A stretch of 64,000 bases of DNA from Nostoc edaphicum CCNP1411 (GTDB lineage Bacteria > Cyanobacteriota > Cyanobacteriia > Cyanobacteriales > Nostocaceae), in the NCBI RefSeq assembly GCF_014023275.1, contig NZ_CP054698.1:3720001-3784000 (forward strand), read 5' to 3'. A model generated the notes under the pieces. The model was not told the DNA's origin. It was given only the letters and a program-made list of their open reading frames with translations, and ran no database searches. The translations under genes were made by a program, and so were the position numbers. Positions 8,722 to 16,872 of the stretch are shown in pieces (position 1 is the first letter of the stretch; each line of letters opens with the position of its first letter).

Positions 8722-9045
8722 ATGCAAACCCCCTCTGCTACTACTCCTCATTTAATTGCTGCTGGCTTTCATGCTCTTTCTGATCAACTCAGGATTAGTG
8801 TGCTAGAACTCCTGCGACAGCGAGAATTATGTGTATGTGATTTGTGCGAAGCCTTGGGGGTAAATCAGTCCAAACTATCTTTTCACCTGAAAACCCTCAA
8901 GGAAGCTGGCTTAGTTCACTCCCGTCAGGAAGGACGCTGGATTTATTACAGTTTAAATTTGCCCCAGTTTAGTATTTTAGAGGAATATCTGGCAGATTTT
9001 AGCCACAACCGTGTAATTTTTTCTGCCCGTTCTTGCTGCGATTAA
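8722..9045 (+). CDS. arsR: ArsR/SmtB family arsenic-responsive repressor
   Basis: A 107-residue winged-helix repressor. Residues 15-80 form the ArsR DNA-binding domain (ISVLELLRQRELCVCDLCEALGV, recognition helix NQSKLSFHLKTLKEAGLV, then wing REGRWIYYSL). The ELCVCDLC motif at the helix before the recognition helix is the classic As(III)/Sb(III) site of ArsR proteins. A further Cys pair ends the protein (SCCD). As(III) binding should release it from operators. It probably controls the arsenic genes downstream, where two operator-like sites lie at 11211 and 11264. Its own promoter may be that of the aminotransferase operon, since the gap is only 34 bp. Confidence 0.88.
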   Translation: MQTPSATTPHLIAAGFHALSDQLRISVLELLRQRELCVCDLCEALGVNQSKLSFHLKTLKEAGLVHSRQEGRWIYYSLNLPQFSILEEYLADFSHNRVIFSARSCCD

Positions 9046-9188
9046 GAATAAGTTTATCTATGCTTGGGACTGATTTTCTCAAGTGATAAAGTGGCATTGA
9101 TTTTGGGAACCCTGACATTTAGAACAAAATGCCTTTTTCCACCTACTTGAACTGAAAAAGAAGTTCTTGAGTAGGGGAAGAGTTTTTC

Positions 9189-9827
9189 GTGCGTCTTGGT
9201 GTAACCAATTTATCATGGCTACTTAATTTAATTATGCGTATTCGTGGGCAGCCTCGCGGGCAAGAGTCTCAATTGCAACTTGTTCAAGAAACCTCACTAG
9301 AGTTGACCTTTCAGCTAGGTGTTCAACCTAAGTCTATTGCGTTCAAGAACGCTTGGATTTCCTGCTGTGTAAATTTAGTCATAGCAGTTCTAGTAATTGG
9401 GTTTATATATACATTGATGAGAAATATGACCAACGACCCAAATATACCGTCTAGAAACTCTTTTTTTTATTATATTTTTGGGATTTGGATGCTTGGCCCA
9501 ATCATCATATTAATCAGTATTCCGTTCCATAAATACTTTACGGTATGGACGTTTAACCGCACACATCAACAAATTTTCAAAACCACAACTTACCTATTTA
9601 GGAAAGACCATACTAAAATTTTCTCCTTTAGTGAAGTTAAATCTATTCAGGTTGAGCAGGATTATGATGATTCTGATGCTTGTACAGAATTATATATGGT
9701 GCTGAAATCTGGCAAAGAAATGACCCTCAGTCAGAGTTCCTACAACTCCAATACAAGCAAACAAGTGACTGACCTTCAATTTCATGAAGAAATTGCTCAA
9801 AAGATGCGTCATCATCTTGGCTTGTGA
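9189..9827 (+). CDS. Unknown two-helix membrane protein in the arsenic island
   Basis: A 212-residue protein I do not recognise. Two membrane segments are visible (WISCCVNLVIAVLVIGFIYTL and FYYIFGIWMLGPIIILISI). They are followed by a soluble C-terminal domain of alternating strands (TVWTFNRTHQQIFKTTTYLFRK, FSFSEVKSIQVEQDYDD, ELYMVLKSGKEMTLSQ) that could be a PH-like barrel. GTG at 9189 has GGGGAAGAG upstream. The later ATG at 9234 lacks a site. It lies between arsR and the insertion sequence, so before the insertion it may have been part of the arsenic operon. Any arsenic role is inference from position only. Confidence 0.55.
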   Translation: MRLGVTNLSWLLNLIMRIRGQPRGQESQLQLVQETSLELTFQLGVQPKSIAFKNAWISCCVNLVIAVLVIGFIYTLMRNMTNDPNIPSRNSFFYYIFGIWMLGPIIILISIPFHKYFTVWTFNRTHQQIFKTTTYLFRKDHTKIFSFSEVKSIQVEQDYDDSDACTELYMVLKSGKEMTLSQSSYNSNTSKQVTDLQFHEEIAQKMRHHLGL

Positions 9828-9898
9828 AATTTGTGTTGCTTGGTTAACGGTCAGCATATATGCTCACAACTTAGTGTCCATAGGAAAATACGGTTCGG

Positions 9899-9961
9899 TT
9901 AAAGGGGAAAGGTTTTAAATACATCTACCCTTTTCCCAGACCACAAGGAAAGTCAAGAGTG
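9899..9961. repeat. Hairpin-forming repeat, copy 1
   Basis: This segment shares GGTTTTAAATA and CCCAGACCACAAGGAAAGTC with the segment at 41525-41605. GGGGAAAGG and CCCTTTTCCC form the two arms of a hairpin in it. It is a dispersed non-coding repeat; this copy ends 37 bp before the insertion sequence. Confidence 0.6.
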
Positions 9962-9998
9962 CTTATCCAAACCTTATTTGGCTTATAGGACGGTTGTA

Positions 9999-11188
9999 AG
10001 CTGTTACGCAGCTAAATTTAATAAACAGCATTACCTTTATTTTTAATTTTGCGTTCCCATTTAATAATAAGACCTCCTTCATTTAACAATTTATTTAACA
10101 ACTCTTCTAGCTGTGATACTGACTCGAACAATCTATGAGCTATATATTCTTTTGCTGAATGCCAAACCAATTCAATCAAATTATAATCTGGACTATAAGG
10201 TGGTAGAAATTCCAGGATAATATTTGGCATTTCTGCCTTGATACGAACTAAAATATCTTTTCTTTTATGGAAGCTGGCATTATCTAAGATAATCACTATT
10301 TTCGCAGAACATTTATTGAAAGTCTCAATTCTATTTCCTTGCTCTATCCATTCTTGCAATAGAAAATTATTCAAAGATTGAAGCTGCTCATAAAATACAT
10401 CGGCATTTCCTTTTTTAATCACAAAATTCATTCTCTTCTTGTCGTGATAACGTAACCCTCCCATAATATTTACTCTTCCTCTTCTTCTTTGACCTGTGAT
10501 TTGTTTCCTTGTACCTTTCTTACCCCAGTTTTTTTCTTCTTATCACTCTTAAACTAAATCCACTCTCATCCCAAAACCATACCTGTAAACGCTCTGGGGC
10601 TTCCTTTGTTATTCTTAAGTATTCTGACAATTTTTTCTTTAAATGCCTTACGCATTTCAGGATTCTGTTTGTCCTCTAGGCTGTATTTTGCCCAAAGGTA
10701 AACGTACTTTTTTCGCTCTAATATTCTCCCAACTTGTGAACCACTTAACTTAATTCCTGTTATCTTTTCGAGGTATGTAGCTAGTCTTGCTGCTGTCCAA
10801 CGACCAAATTCATACCCATACTCTAGTGGCTCTTTTTCAATTATTTCTAATAATAAATCCTCATATTCTTTGGTAACTTTGCGGAAGTTCCCTTCTCTTC
10901 TTCCATCTAAAAAACTTTCTAGGTTATCTGGATCGCCGTGAACTGCCCAATATGCTACTGTTGGATATGCAATATCTAAAAACTTACTAATCTCTTGATA
11001 AGTTTTTCCATCATTCATTAATAATAAAATCAGAATCTTTTCTCTTACGTAGGGATTTTCATGCTCTTTTAGCGTTTTTAGTAGCCTTTCCTTCTGCTCT
11101 TGGGAAAGATGATTTTTTGCTGGCATAGATGGCTGATACTAAATTAATTACTTAATCTAATATTATACAATCTAGCTGCGTAACAGCT
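9999..11188 (-). mobile_element. IS630-type insertion sequence
   Basis: A 1190-bp element with perfect 16-bp terminal inverted repeats (AGCTGTTACGCAGCTA at 9999-10014 and its inverse at 11173-11188). It is flanked by TA on both sides (9997-9998 and 11189-11190), the target duplication of the IS630/Tc1 group. It carries one transposase gene on the minus strand, now in three frames. It has landed between the unknown membrane gene and the PstS-like gene of the arsenic island, directly upstream of the operator-like sites. Confidence 0.9.
10018..11126 (-). pseudogene. IS630-type transposase, frameshifted twice
   Basis: The first part (11126 to about 10645) holds an N-terminal HTH (LSQEQKERLLKTL..., TYQEISKFLDIAYPTVAYW). 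The frame then shifts at an A6 tract near 10650. In the new frame translation continues as LSEYLRITKEAPERLQ then WFWDESGF, which holds the first catalytic Asp. A second shift at an A7 tract near 10530 leads to KNWGKKGTRKQ and on to VIILDNASFHK (second Asp) and NLIELVWHSAKE (Glu). Both shifts equal one extra A. This could be decay, homopolymer sequencing error or slippage-dependent expression. No complete enzyme is encoded as written. Confidence 0.85.
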
Positions 11189-11210
11189 TATTGCACTACC
11201 TCGATAAATG

Positions 11211-11228
11211 CATCAACTTTTTTTGATG
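11211..11228. promoter_or_regulatory. ArsR-like operator 1
   Basis: CATCAA, six bases, TTGATG: a perfect hyphenated inverted repeat of the form ATCAA-N6-TTGAT, a pattern associated with ArsR/SmtB-family operators. It lies about 100 bp before the PstS-like start and just right of the IS end. Confidence 0.6.
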
Positions 11229-11263
11229 AATTTTTATGTATAGTGCTATGCTTTATATTGACA

Positions 11264-11281
11264 CATCAAGTTTTTTTGAAA
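11264..11281. promoter_or_regulatory. ArsR-like operator 2
   Basis: ATCAA-N6-TTGAA, one mismatch from operator 1 and 53 bp downstream of it, with the same T-rich spacer. TTGACA lies at 11258-11263, immediately before it and partly overlapping, and could be a -35 element. A repressor here would block that promoter. Confidence 0.55.
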
Positions 11282-11324
11282 TGATATAAACATACTTTCA
11301 AAATTACCCCTAAAGGTGAGGTCA

Positions 11325-12383
11325 ATGAACGCAATAGCAAAGAATTTGGCTCTTGTATTTGGAGTGTTGGCTTTTGCGACTAGTTGCACAGCCACATCTA
11401 ATTTATCTACTCCAACTCAGCAATCGCCAAAGGTTACAGAAGTCAGTGATGCGACAAAAGTGAGGGTAATAAAGATTGATGGTTCTAGCACAGTCTATCC
11501 AATCACCGAAGCGATCGCTAACCAGTTTCAACAAAACAAGCAGCAGTACAAAGGACAAGTTCTCCTAAGCTTTTCCGGTACTAGTGCGGGATTTAAGAAA
11601 TTCTGTAACAAAGAGACAGACATCAGCAATGCCTCGCGTCCCATTCTGAAAGCAGAGATAGAAGCTTGCAACAAAAATGGTGTCAAGTTTATCGAGCTTC
11701 CCGTTGCCTTTGATGCGCTGACTGTTGCGGTGAATTCCCAAAATACCTGGGCAAAAGATATTACCGTAGCCGAATTGAAAAAGCTTTGGGAGCCAGAAGC
11801 CCAAGGAAAAATCACTCGCTGGAACCAAGTGCGATCGTCTTGGCCGAATCAACCAATTAACCTGTATGGTGCTGGTGGTCAGTCTGGTACTTTTGATTAC
11901 TTTACAGAAGCTATTGTTGGTAAGACCAGAGTCAGCCGCACTGATTACATCTCCAGTGAAGATGATCTAGTCTTAGTGCGCGGAGTCGGCACAGATTCTA
12001 ATGCCTTGGGTTATTTCGGGCTTGCTTATTACGAAGACAACAAAAGTCGGTTAAAGCCTCTTGCAATTGATAGCGGCAAAGGGGCAGTATTGCCATCACC
12101 TGAAACTGTTGAAAAAGCTGAATATCAGCCATTAGCTCGACCTTTGCTGATTTATGTTAACGCTCAGTCTTTACAAAATCAGCCAGAACTCAAAGAATTT
12201 GTAGATTATTACCTCAAGTACGCACCGATAACAACCAGTTCGGTTGGGTATGTGCCTTTACCTAGTGAAGCCTATGAATTGGCAGAAAAAAACTTTCAAG
12301 CCGGTAAAGAAGGAACAGTATTTGCAGGTAAGGAGCAGATAAACTTCCAAATTAGTGATTTGTTGAAGACACCACAAAAATAG
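11325..12383 (+). CDS. PstS-like phosphate/arsenate-binding lipoprotein
   Basis: A 352-residue periplasmic binding protein. An N-terminal lipoprotein signal (LALVFGVLAFATSC) would anchor it through Cys. Ligand loops are recognisable: [38 protein letters not shown] and GGQSGTFDYF. ATG at 11325 is chosen because the GTG at 11316 lies inside its AGGTGAG ribosome-binding site. The true PstS at 40006-41076 is clearly homologous but reads [10 protein letters not shown] in the last loop, so an Asp is Gln here. It has no pstCAB genes beside it and is followed by GAPDH and arsJ. It may bind arsenate or supply phosphate under arsenate stress; both are inference. Confidence 0.82.
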   Translation: MNAIAKNLALVFGVLAFATSCTATSNLSTPTQQSPKVTEVSDATKVRVIKIDGSSTVYPITEAIANQFQQNKQQYKGQVLLSFSGTSAGFKKFCNKETDISNASRPILKAEIEACNKNGVKFIELPVAFDALTVAVNSQNTWAKDITVAELKKLWEPEAQGKITRWNQVRSSWPNQPINLYGAGGQSGTFDYFTEAIVGKTRVSRTDYISSEDDLVLVRGVGTDSNALGYFGLAYYEDNKSRLKPLAIDSGKGAVLPSPETVEKAEYQPLARPLLIYVNAQSLQNQPELKEFVDYYLKYAPITTSSVGYVPLPSEAYELAEKNFQAGKEGTVFAGKEQINFQISDLLKTPQK

Positions 12384-12452
12384 TAATTTTACTCAAAAAA
12401 ACTGACTTTTTCAAAAGTAATAGTGGCCTATCGAAAAAGTTCTGAGAAGTTC

Positions 12453-12503
12453 GTAGTAAGCACTTTATTGCTTAAAAAAATTAAGGACTGAAGTCCTTAC
12501 TAC
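12453..12503. repeat. Short inverted-repeat element
   Basis: GTAGTAAG (12453-12460) and CTTACTAC (12496-12503) bound a 51-bp segment that also holds AAGGACTGAAGTCCTT, a stem of its own. It is a type of small palindromic repeat common between Nostoc genes. It lies between the PstS-like gene and GAPDH. Confidence 0.5.
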
Positions 12504-12563
12504 AAACGCACTATGGAATCAGTTTACTGCTACCCATTAATTTAAATAAACTTAGGAAAACTG

Positions 12564-13580
12564 ATGAGAGTACGTGTTGGCATCAACGGATTTGGCAGAA
12601 TTGGAAGGCTAGCTTTGCGGGCTGCCTGGGGTTGGTCAGAACTTGAGTTTGTCCATATCAATGAGATTAAAGGTGGGGCTGTAACAGCCGCTCATTTGCT
12701 TAAATTTGATTCTGTCCACGGGCGCTGGACACAAGAAGTAGAAGCACAAGGCGATCGCATTCTCATTGATGGCACACCCTTAAGCTTTAGCGAACATTCC
12801 CAACCTGGCGAAGTCCCTTGGGAAGAGTTGGGTGTTGATCTCGTGCTGGAATGCTCCGGTAAATTTAGGACTCCCGCCACCTTAGACCCGTATTTTAAGC
12901 GGGGAGTACAGAAGGTAATTGTGGCTGCTCCAGTGAAGGAAGAAGCCTTGAATATTGTCATGGGAGTTAATGATCAACTTTATGAGCCGGAAAAGCATCA
13001 TTTACTAACTGCGGCTTCTTGTACAACTAACTGTTTGGCTCCAGTCGTGAAGGTGATCCATGAAGGTTTGGGCATTAAGCATGGAATCATTACCACAATC
13101 CATGACAACACCAATACTCAGACCATTGTAGATGCCCCTCACAAGGATTTACGCCGCGCACGGGCTACCAGTCTATCGTTGATTCCTACCACGACTGGAT
13201 CGGCAACTGCGATCGGTTTAATTTATCCCGAACTCAATGGCAAACTCAACGGTTTGGCAGTACGAGTACCGCTGCTCAACGCTTCTTTAACAGACTGCGT
13301 GTTTGAAGTTGTGCGACCCACAACCGTAGAAGAAATTAATAGCTTACTAAAAGCAGCTTCAGAACAAGCACCACTCAAAGGAATTCTGGGATATGAAGAA
13401 CGTCCTTTAGTCTCTATCGATTACAAAGACGATCCTCGGTCTTCCATCATTGATGCCCTCTCCACGATGGTGGTAAACGAGACGCAAGTGAAAATACTCG
13501 CTTGGTATGACAACGAATGGGGCTATGCCAATCGAATGGTTGAACTCGCCCGTAAAGTAGCTCTGAGCCTGAAATATTAA
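12564..13580 (+). CDS. gap: Glyceraldehyde-3-phosphate dehydrogenase, ArsJ-associated
   Basis: A 338-residue [20 protein letters not shown] is the NAD-binding start, [10 protein letters not shown] contains the catalytic Cys, and the nearby His lies in [25 protein letters not shown] is the C-terminal signature. In arsJ operons this enzyme uses arsenate instead of phosphate on glyceraldehyde-3-phosphate, giving 1-arseno-3-phosphoglycerate for export. It lies 59 bp before arsJ, which strongly suggests that dedicated role rather than central glycolysis. The catalytic residues appear intact. Confidence 0.9.
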   Translation: MRVRVGINGFGRIGRLALRAAWGWSELEFVHINEIKGGAVTAAHLLKFDSVHGRWTQEVEAQGDRILIDGTPLSFSEHSQPGEVPWEELGVDLVLECSGKFRTPATLDPYFKRGVQKVIVAAPVKEEALNIVMGVNDQLYEPEKHHLLTAASCTTNCLAPVVKVIHEGLGIKHGIITTIHDNTNTQTIVDAPHKDLRRARATSLSLIPTTTGSATAIGLIYPELNGKLNGLAVRVPLLNASLTDCVFEVVRPTTVEEINSLLKAASEQAPLKGILGYEERPLVSIDYKDDPRSSIIDALSTMVVNETQVKILAWYDNEWGYANRMVELARKVALSLKY

Positions 13581-13639
13581 TACTTTGCGTGCCTCTGCGC
13601 TAACTCTGCGTTCCTCTGCGTTTAAATCTTTCTTCCCTC
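13581..13639. repeat. CTCTGCG-type degenerate repeat
   Basis: The 59-bp gap between gap and arsJ carries repeated (C)TCTGCG units (GCCTCTGCGC, CTCTGCGTTCCTCTGCGTTT). The same sort of unit occurs widely between genes of filamentous cyanobacteria. It contains no gene. Confidence 0.5.
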
Positions 13640-14902
13640 ATGGTTTCTACTACAGCTCATAGCGCCAATTTTAAGAACTATATCCTAGTCACCCTCGCCT
13701 ACTGGGGTTTCACCCTTACCGATGGTGCCCTGCGAATGCTGGTGTTGCTATATTTCAACCAAATTGGCTATACCCCAATACAAATTGCCTTTCTGTTTTT
13801 GTTCTACGAAGTGTTTGGAGTTGTCACAAACTTTTTAGGCGGTTGGATTGGTTCTCAGTTCGGATTGAAGGTAACACTTTATAGCGGTATCGGATTACAG
13901 ATTTTTTCTCTAGTCATGTTGTCATTCCTCAATCCAAATTGGGCACAGTGGATTGCAGTCGGTTATGTGATGGTGGCACAAGCATTTTCTGGGATTGCCA
14001 AAGACTTAACCAAGATGAGTTCTAAAAGTGCCATTCGGTTAGTGGTGCCTCAAGATGCCCAATCATCTTTGTTTAAATGGGTGGCGGTGCTGACGGGTTC
14101 TAAGAATGCACTCAAAGGAGTTGGCTTTTTTATTGGTAGCGCTCTTTTGGCTGCGGTTGGCTTCATCAATTCCCTGTGGATTATGGCAGGGGGACTTTCC
14201 CTGATTATGTTTTCTGGGCTGATGCTGCCCAAAGGAATGGGCAAAATCAAGAAGAAAATCAAGTTTAGCCAGCTGTTTTCTAAGAGCGAAGAGATTAATA
14301 TTCTCTCGGCGGCTCGATTTTTTCTCTTTGGTTCTAGGGATGTATGGTTTGTTGTGGGATTGCCAGTATTCTTACGTGGAACCTTGGGCTGGTCATTTTA
14401 TCAGGTTGGTGGATTCTTGGCTTGTTGGGTAATTGGTTATGGCGTTATTCAATTCTTAGCACCAACACTGATTCAGCGATTTGGTTCTGGTCGTCCCCCG
14501 CAATCAAAGACCATCCAGTTTTGGACATTTACTCTAACAGTAGTTCCAGCCGCGATCGCTCTGGCTCTCCAAATAGGTATTCCTGCAAATATTGCGATTG
14601 TTGGTGGACTCCTGGTTTTTGGTGTTGTGTTTGCCTTCAACTCAGCAGTTCACTCTTATTTAGTCTTGGCATTTACTGATGATGACAAGGTAGCGCTAAA
14701 CGTTGGTTTTTACTACATGGCAAACTCAGGTGGTCGATTAGCTGGAACTGTTTTGTCAGGTTTGGTATACCAGTTTTTCGGGTTAGTGGGCTGTCTGTGG
14801 ACATCCATGTTCTTTGTACTAGCAGCAGCATTAATTACTCTGAAGCTACCCGATCCTCAACCTAGTAAAGCAATTGCTTGGAAAGCGGGAGATGGGGATT
14901 AG
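13640..14902 (+). CDS. arsJ: Organoarsenical efflux MFS transporter ArsJ
   Basis: A 420-residue major facilitator protein with about twelve hydrophobic helices. It starts with NYILVTLAYWGFTLTDGALRMLVLLYF, typical of ArsJ, and has the cytoplasmic loop GGWIGSQFGLK between helices 2 and 3 and GMGKIKKKIKFSQLF in the centre. The neighbour GAPDH makes its substrate, 1-arseno-3-phosphoglycerate, which ArsJ expels across the inner membrane, where it hydrolyses back to arsenate. The stop codon sits at the edge of an STRR repeat (GGGGATTAGGG). Length and neighbours make the assignment firm. Confidence 0.9.
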   Translation: MVSTTAHSANFKNYILVTLAYWGFTLTDGALRMLVLLYFNQIGYTPIQIAFLFLFYEVFGVVTNFLGGWIGSQFGLKVTLYSGIGLQIFSLVMLSFLNPNWAQWIAVGYVMVAQAFSGIAKDLTKMSSKSAIRLVVPQDAQSSLFKWVAVLTGSKNALKGVGFFIGSALLAAVGFINSLWIMAGGLSLIMFSGLMLPKGMGKIKKKIKFSQLFSKSEEINILSAARFFLFGSRDVWFVVGLPVFLRGTLGWSFYQVGGFLACWVIGYGVIQFLAPTLIQRFGSGRPPQSKTIQFWTFTLTVVPAAIALALQIGIPANIAIVGGLLVFGVVFAFNSAVHSYLVLAFTDDDKVALNVGFYYMANSGGRLAGTVLSGLVYQFFGLVGCLWTSMFFVLAAALITLKLPDPQPSKAIAWKAGDGD

Positions 14903-14932
14903 GGAATGGGGCATTGGGCATTGGGCATTGGT
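14892..14932. repeat. STRR-like GGGCATT repeat
   Basis: Tandem GGGCATT/GGGGCAT heptamers fill part of the gap between arsJ and the ACR3 gene, starting right at the arsJ stop. A C-rich tract (CATCTTCCTCATCTC) follows. The gap may interrupt the operon, but no terminator is seen. Confidence 0.7.
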
Positions 14933-15000
14933 GATTTCTCTTATCTTCCTCATTACCCTCATCTTCCTCATCTCTCCAAGAATATTTCAGGCTTATATCC

Positions 15001-16137
15001 ATGAATACGAATTCGCAGCCGAATACAGCACAAGCAGGGAGTAATTTGAGTTTTTTTGAAAGATACCTTACTGTTTGGGTGTTTCTCTGCATTTTGGCGG
15101 GAATTGGACTAGGAAGATTATTTCCAGGGGTGGCGGTGACGCTGGATGCATTGAGTGTTTATCAAGTGTCAATTCCCATTGCAGTTTGTCTGTTTTTCAT
15201 GATGTATCCCATCATGGTGAAAATTGACTTCACCCAAGCTGCAAATGCTATCCGCGCTCCAAAACCTGTAATTCTCACTTTGGTTGTCAACTGGTTAATT
15301 AAACCATTCACGATGGTGGTATTTTCTCAGTTTTTCTTAGGTTGGTTATTTCGCCCGCTAATTACAGGCACAGAATTAATTCGTGGTGACGAAGTTGCGA
15401 TCGCTAATTCTTACATTGCAGGTACGATTTTACTGGGAATTGCTCCTTGTACTGCGATGGTGCTGCTGTGGGGTTATCTTTCCTATGGCAATCAGGGACA
15501 TACTTTGGTGATGGTGGCGGTTAATTCTCTGACAATGTTGTTTTTGTATGCACCTTTAGGTAGGTGGTTACTGGCGGCAAATGATTTAACAGTGCCGTGG
15601 CAAACGATTGTGTTGTCGGTGCTAATTTATGTCGGATTGCCTTTAATCGCAGGAATGTACAGCCGTTATTGGATTTTCCAAAACAAAGGTAAAGAATGGT
15701 TTGAACGGAGATTTTTAAAGTATCTCAGTCCAATTGCCATTACTGCCTTGCTGATGACTTTGGTTTTGCTATTTGCTTTTAAAGGTGAATTGATTGTTAG
15801 CAATCCCTTGCACATCTTATTAATTGCCGTGCCACTATTCATCCAAACTAATTTTATTTTCTTGATTAGTTATGTGGCAGCGTTGAAGCTGAATATATCT
15901 TATGAGGATGCCGCACCCGCAGCATTAATTGGAGCTAGTAATCACTTTGAAGTGGCGATCGCAACTTCTGTAATGCTGTTTGGCTTAAATTCTGGTGCTG
16001 CACTTGCTACAGTGGTAGGTGTTTTAATCGAAGTGCCAGTAATGTTGATGCTGGTTGAAGTTTGTAAGCGAACGGCATATTGGTTCCCACGGGAGCCAGA
16101 AAAGGCAACATTGCGAGATCCAAGGTGTCATTGGTAA
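15001..16137 (+). CDS. acr3: ACR3 family arsenite efflux transporter
   Basis: A 378-residue membrane protein with about ten helices. It has the ACR3/BART-fold features: an N-terminal [32 protein letters not shown] in the second repeat region, and [16 protein letters not shown] with the conserved Cys used for As(III) transport. The second half contains [12 protein letters not shown], the matching signature. It exports arsenite across the inner membrane using the proton gradient. It lies between arsJ and arsI, all in one direction, so co-regulation by ArsR is likely. In other genomes this family is often named arsB. Confidence 0.92.
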   Translation: MNTNSQPNTAQAGSNLSFFERYLTVWVFLCILAGIGLGRLFPGVAVTLDALSVYQVSIPIAVCLFFMMYPIMVKIDFTQAANAIRAPKPVILTLVVNWLIKPFTMVVFSQFFLGWLFRPLITGTELIRGDEVAIANSYIAGTILLGIAPCTAMVLLWGYLSYGNQGHTLVMVAVNSLTMLFLYAPLGRWLLAANDLTVPWQTIVLSVLIYVGLPLIAGMYSRYWIFQNKGKEWFERRFLKYLSPIAITALLMTLVLLFAFKGELIVSNPLHILLIAVPLFIQTNFIFLISYVAALKLNISYEDAAPAALIGASNHFEVAIATSVMLFGLNSGAALATVVGVLIEVPVMLMLVEVCKRTAYWFPREPEKATLRDPRCHW

Positions 16138-16195
16138 TTCGTAATGACGCTCGTGGACTCGCTACCGCTACGCTAACGTAATTTCTAATTACGAA

Positions 16196-16218
16196 TCAAT
16201 ATTGACATATATCGATAT
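16196..16218. promoter_or_regulatory. Two palindromes before arsI, possible operator
   Basis: TCAATATTGA (16196-16205) and ATATCGATAT (16209-16218) are perfect 10-bp palindromes close together, 28-50 bp before the arsI start and upstream of its AGGAG ribosome-binding site. They could be a regulatory site for arsI alone. They do not match the ATCAA-N6-TTGAT operator form. Confidence 0.3.
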
Positions 16219-16245
16219 TTTGAAAATCCTACAAGGAGCAAAATT

Positions 16246-16701
16246 ATGGCAGTTCTGAAAACTCATGTGGCTTTGAATGTTACTGACGTTGAAAAGTCTG
16301 TAGCATTTTATCGGGCAATGTTTGGTGTGGAACCTGTGAAGTATAAGGATGACTATGCCAAATTTGATCTTTCTAGCCCAGCGCTAAATCTCACACTGAA
16401 TTTAGCTCCTAGCATCCAGGCTGGTGGTGCATTGTCTCATTTGGGTGTACAAGTTGAAAGTACAGAAGAAGTACGAGAGGCTATACGAAGGTTTACGGAG
16501 TCAGGATTAGCATTATTTACCGAGGATAATACTGATTGTTGCTACGCTTTGCAAGACAAGGTTTGGGTAACAGATCCAGATGGGAACCGCTGGGAAATTT
16601 TTGTGGTGAAGGTGGGAGATACCGCGCCAGAAAAAAATTTGGTGACTACAGTTAATTCGACAGAGGTAGTCAAGGCTGTTAATAAGCCATGTTGTGGTTA
16701 G
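16246..16701 (+). CDS. arsI: ArsI, C-As lyase (VOC/glyoxalase-fold dioxygenase)
   Basis: A 151-residue VOC-fold protein of the ArsI/CadI group. Expected metal ligands are His7 (KTHVALNV), His65 (LSHLGVQ) and Glu117 (RWEIFVV). The vicinal pair Cys98-Cys99 (NTDCCYALQD) should bind trivalent organoarsenical. The C-terminus ends in PCCG, another Cys pair. ArsI uses Fe(II) and oxygen to remove the methyl group from methylarsenite, or aryl groups from aromatic arsenicals, producing arsenite for ACR3 to export. AAGGAG precedes the ATG. Close to enzymes studied in Nostoc, and all catalytic residues are present. Confidence 0.9.
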   Translation: MAVLKTHVALNVTDVEKSVAFYRAMFGVEPVKYKDDYAKFDLSSPALNLTLNLAPSIQAGGALSHLGVQVESTEEVREAIRRFTESGLALFTEDNTDCCYALQDKVWVTDPDGNRWEIFVVKVGDTAPEKNLVTTVNSTEVVKAVNKPCCG

Positions 16702-16872
16702 AGGAAACCTAATACCAATTCACAATTCGCAATTCGCAATGGGCTAACGCCCCGCTCCGCTAACGCAATTAAGTAAGTTGGCGCGAAAAAAACCAAGTAT
16801 GTTACGAAACGTAAATAGGCTTAAAACCCTTACTAATGACCAATGACAAAGGACAAATGACAAATGACAGCC
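16702..16872. repeat. Mixed short repeats between arsI and a sensor kinase
   Basis: The segment holds CAATTCGCAATTCGCAAT units, GCTAACGCCCCGCTCCGCTAACG, and near 16835-16866 AATGACCAATGACAAAGGACA-type units. The CGCTACGCTAACG motif also occurs at 16164-16176. These are decayed intergenic repeats; no gene or clear terminator is seen. Confidence 0.5.

Noticed and set aside
10018-11126. Programmed -1 frameshift in the transposase
   Set aside because: Two shifts in the same direction equal to one extra A each do not fit a standard -1 slippery site; error or decay is simpler.
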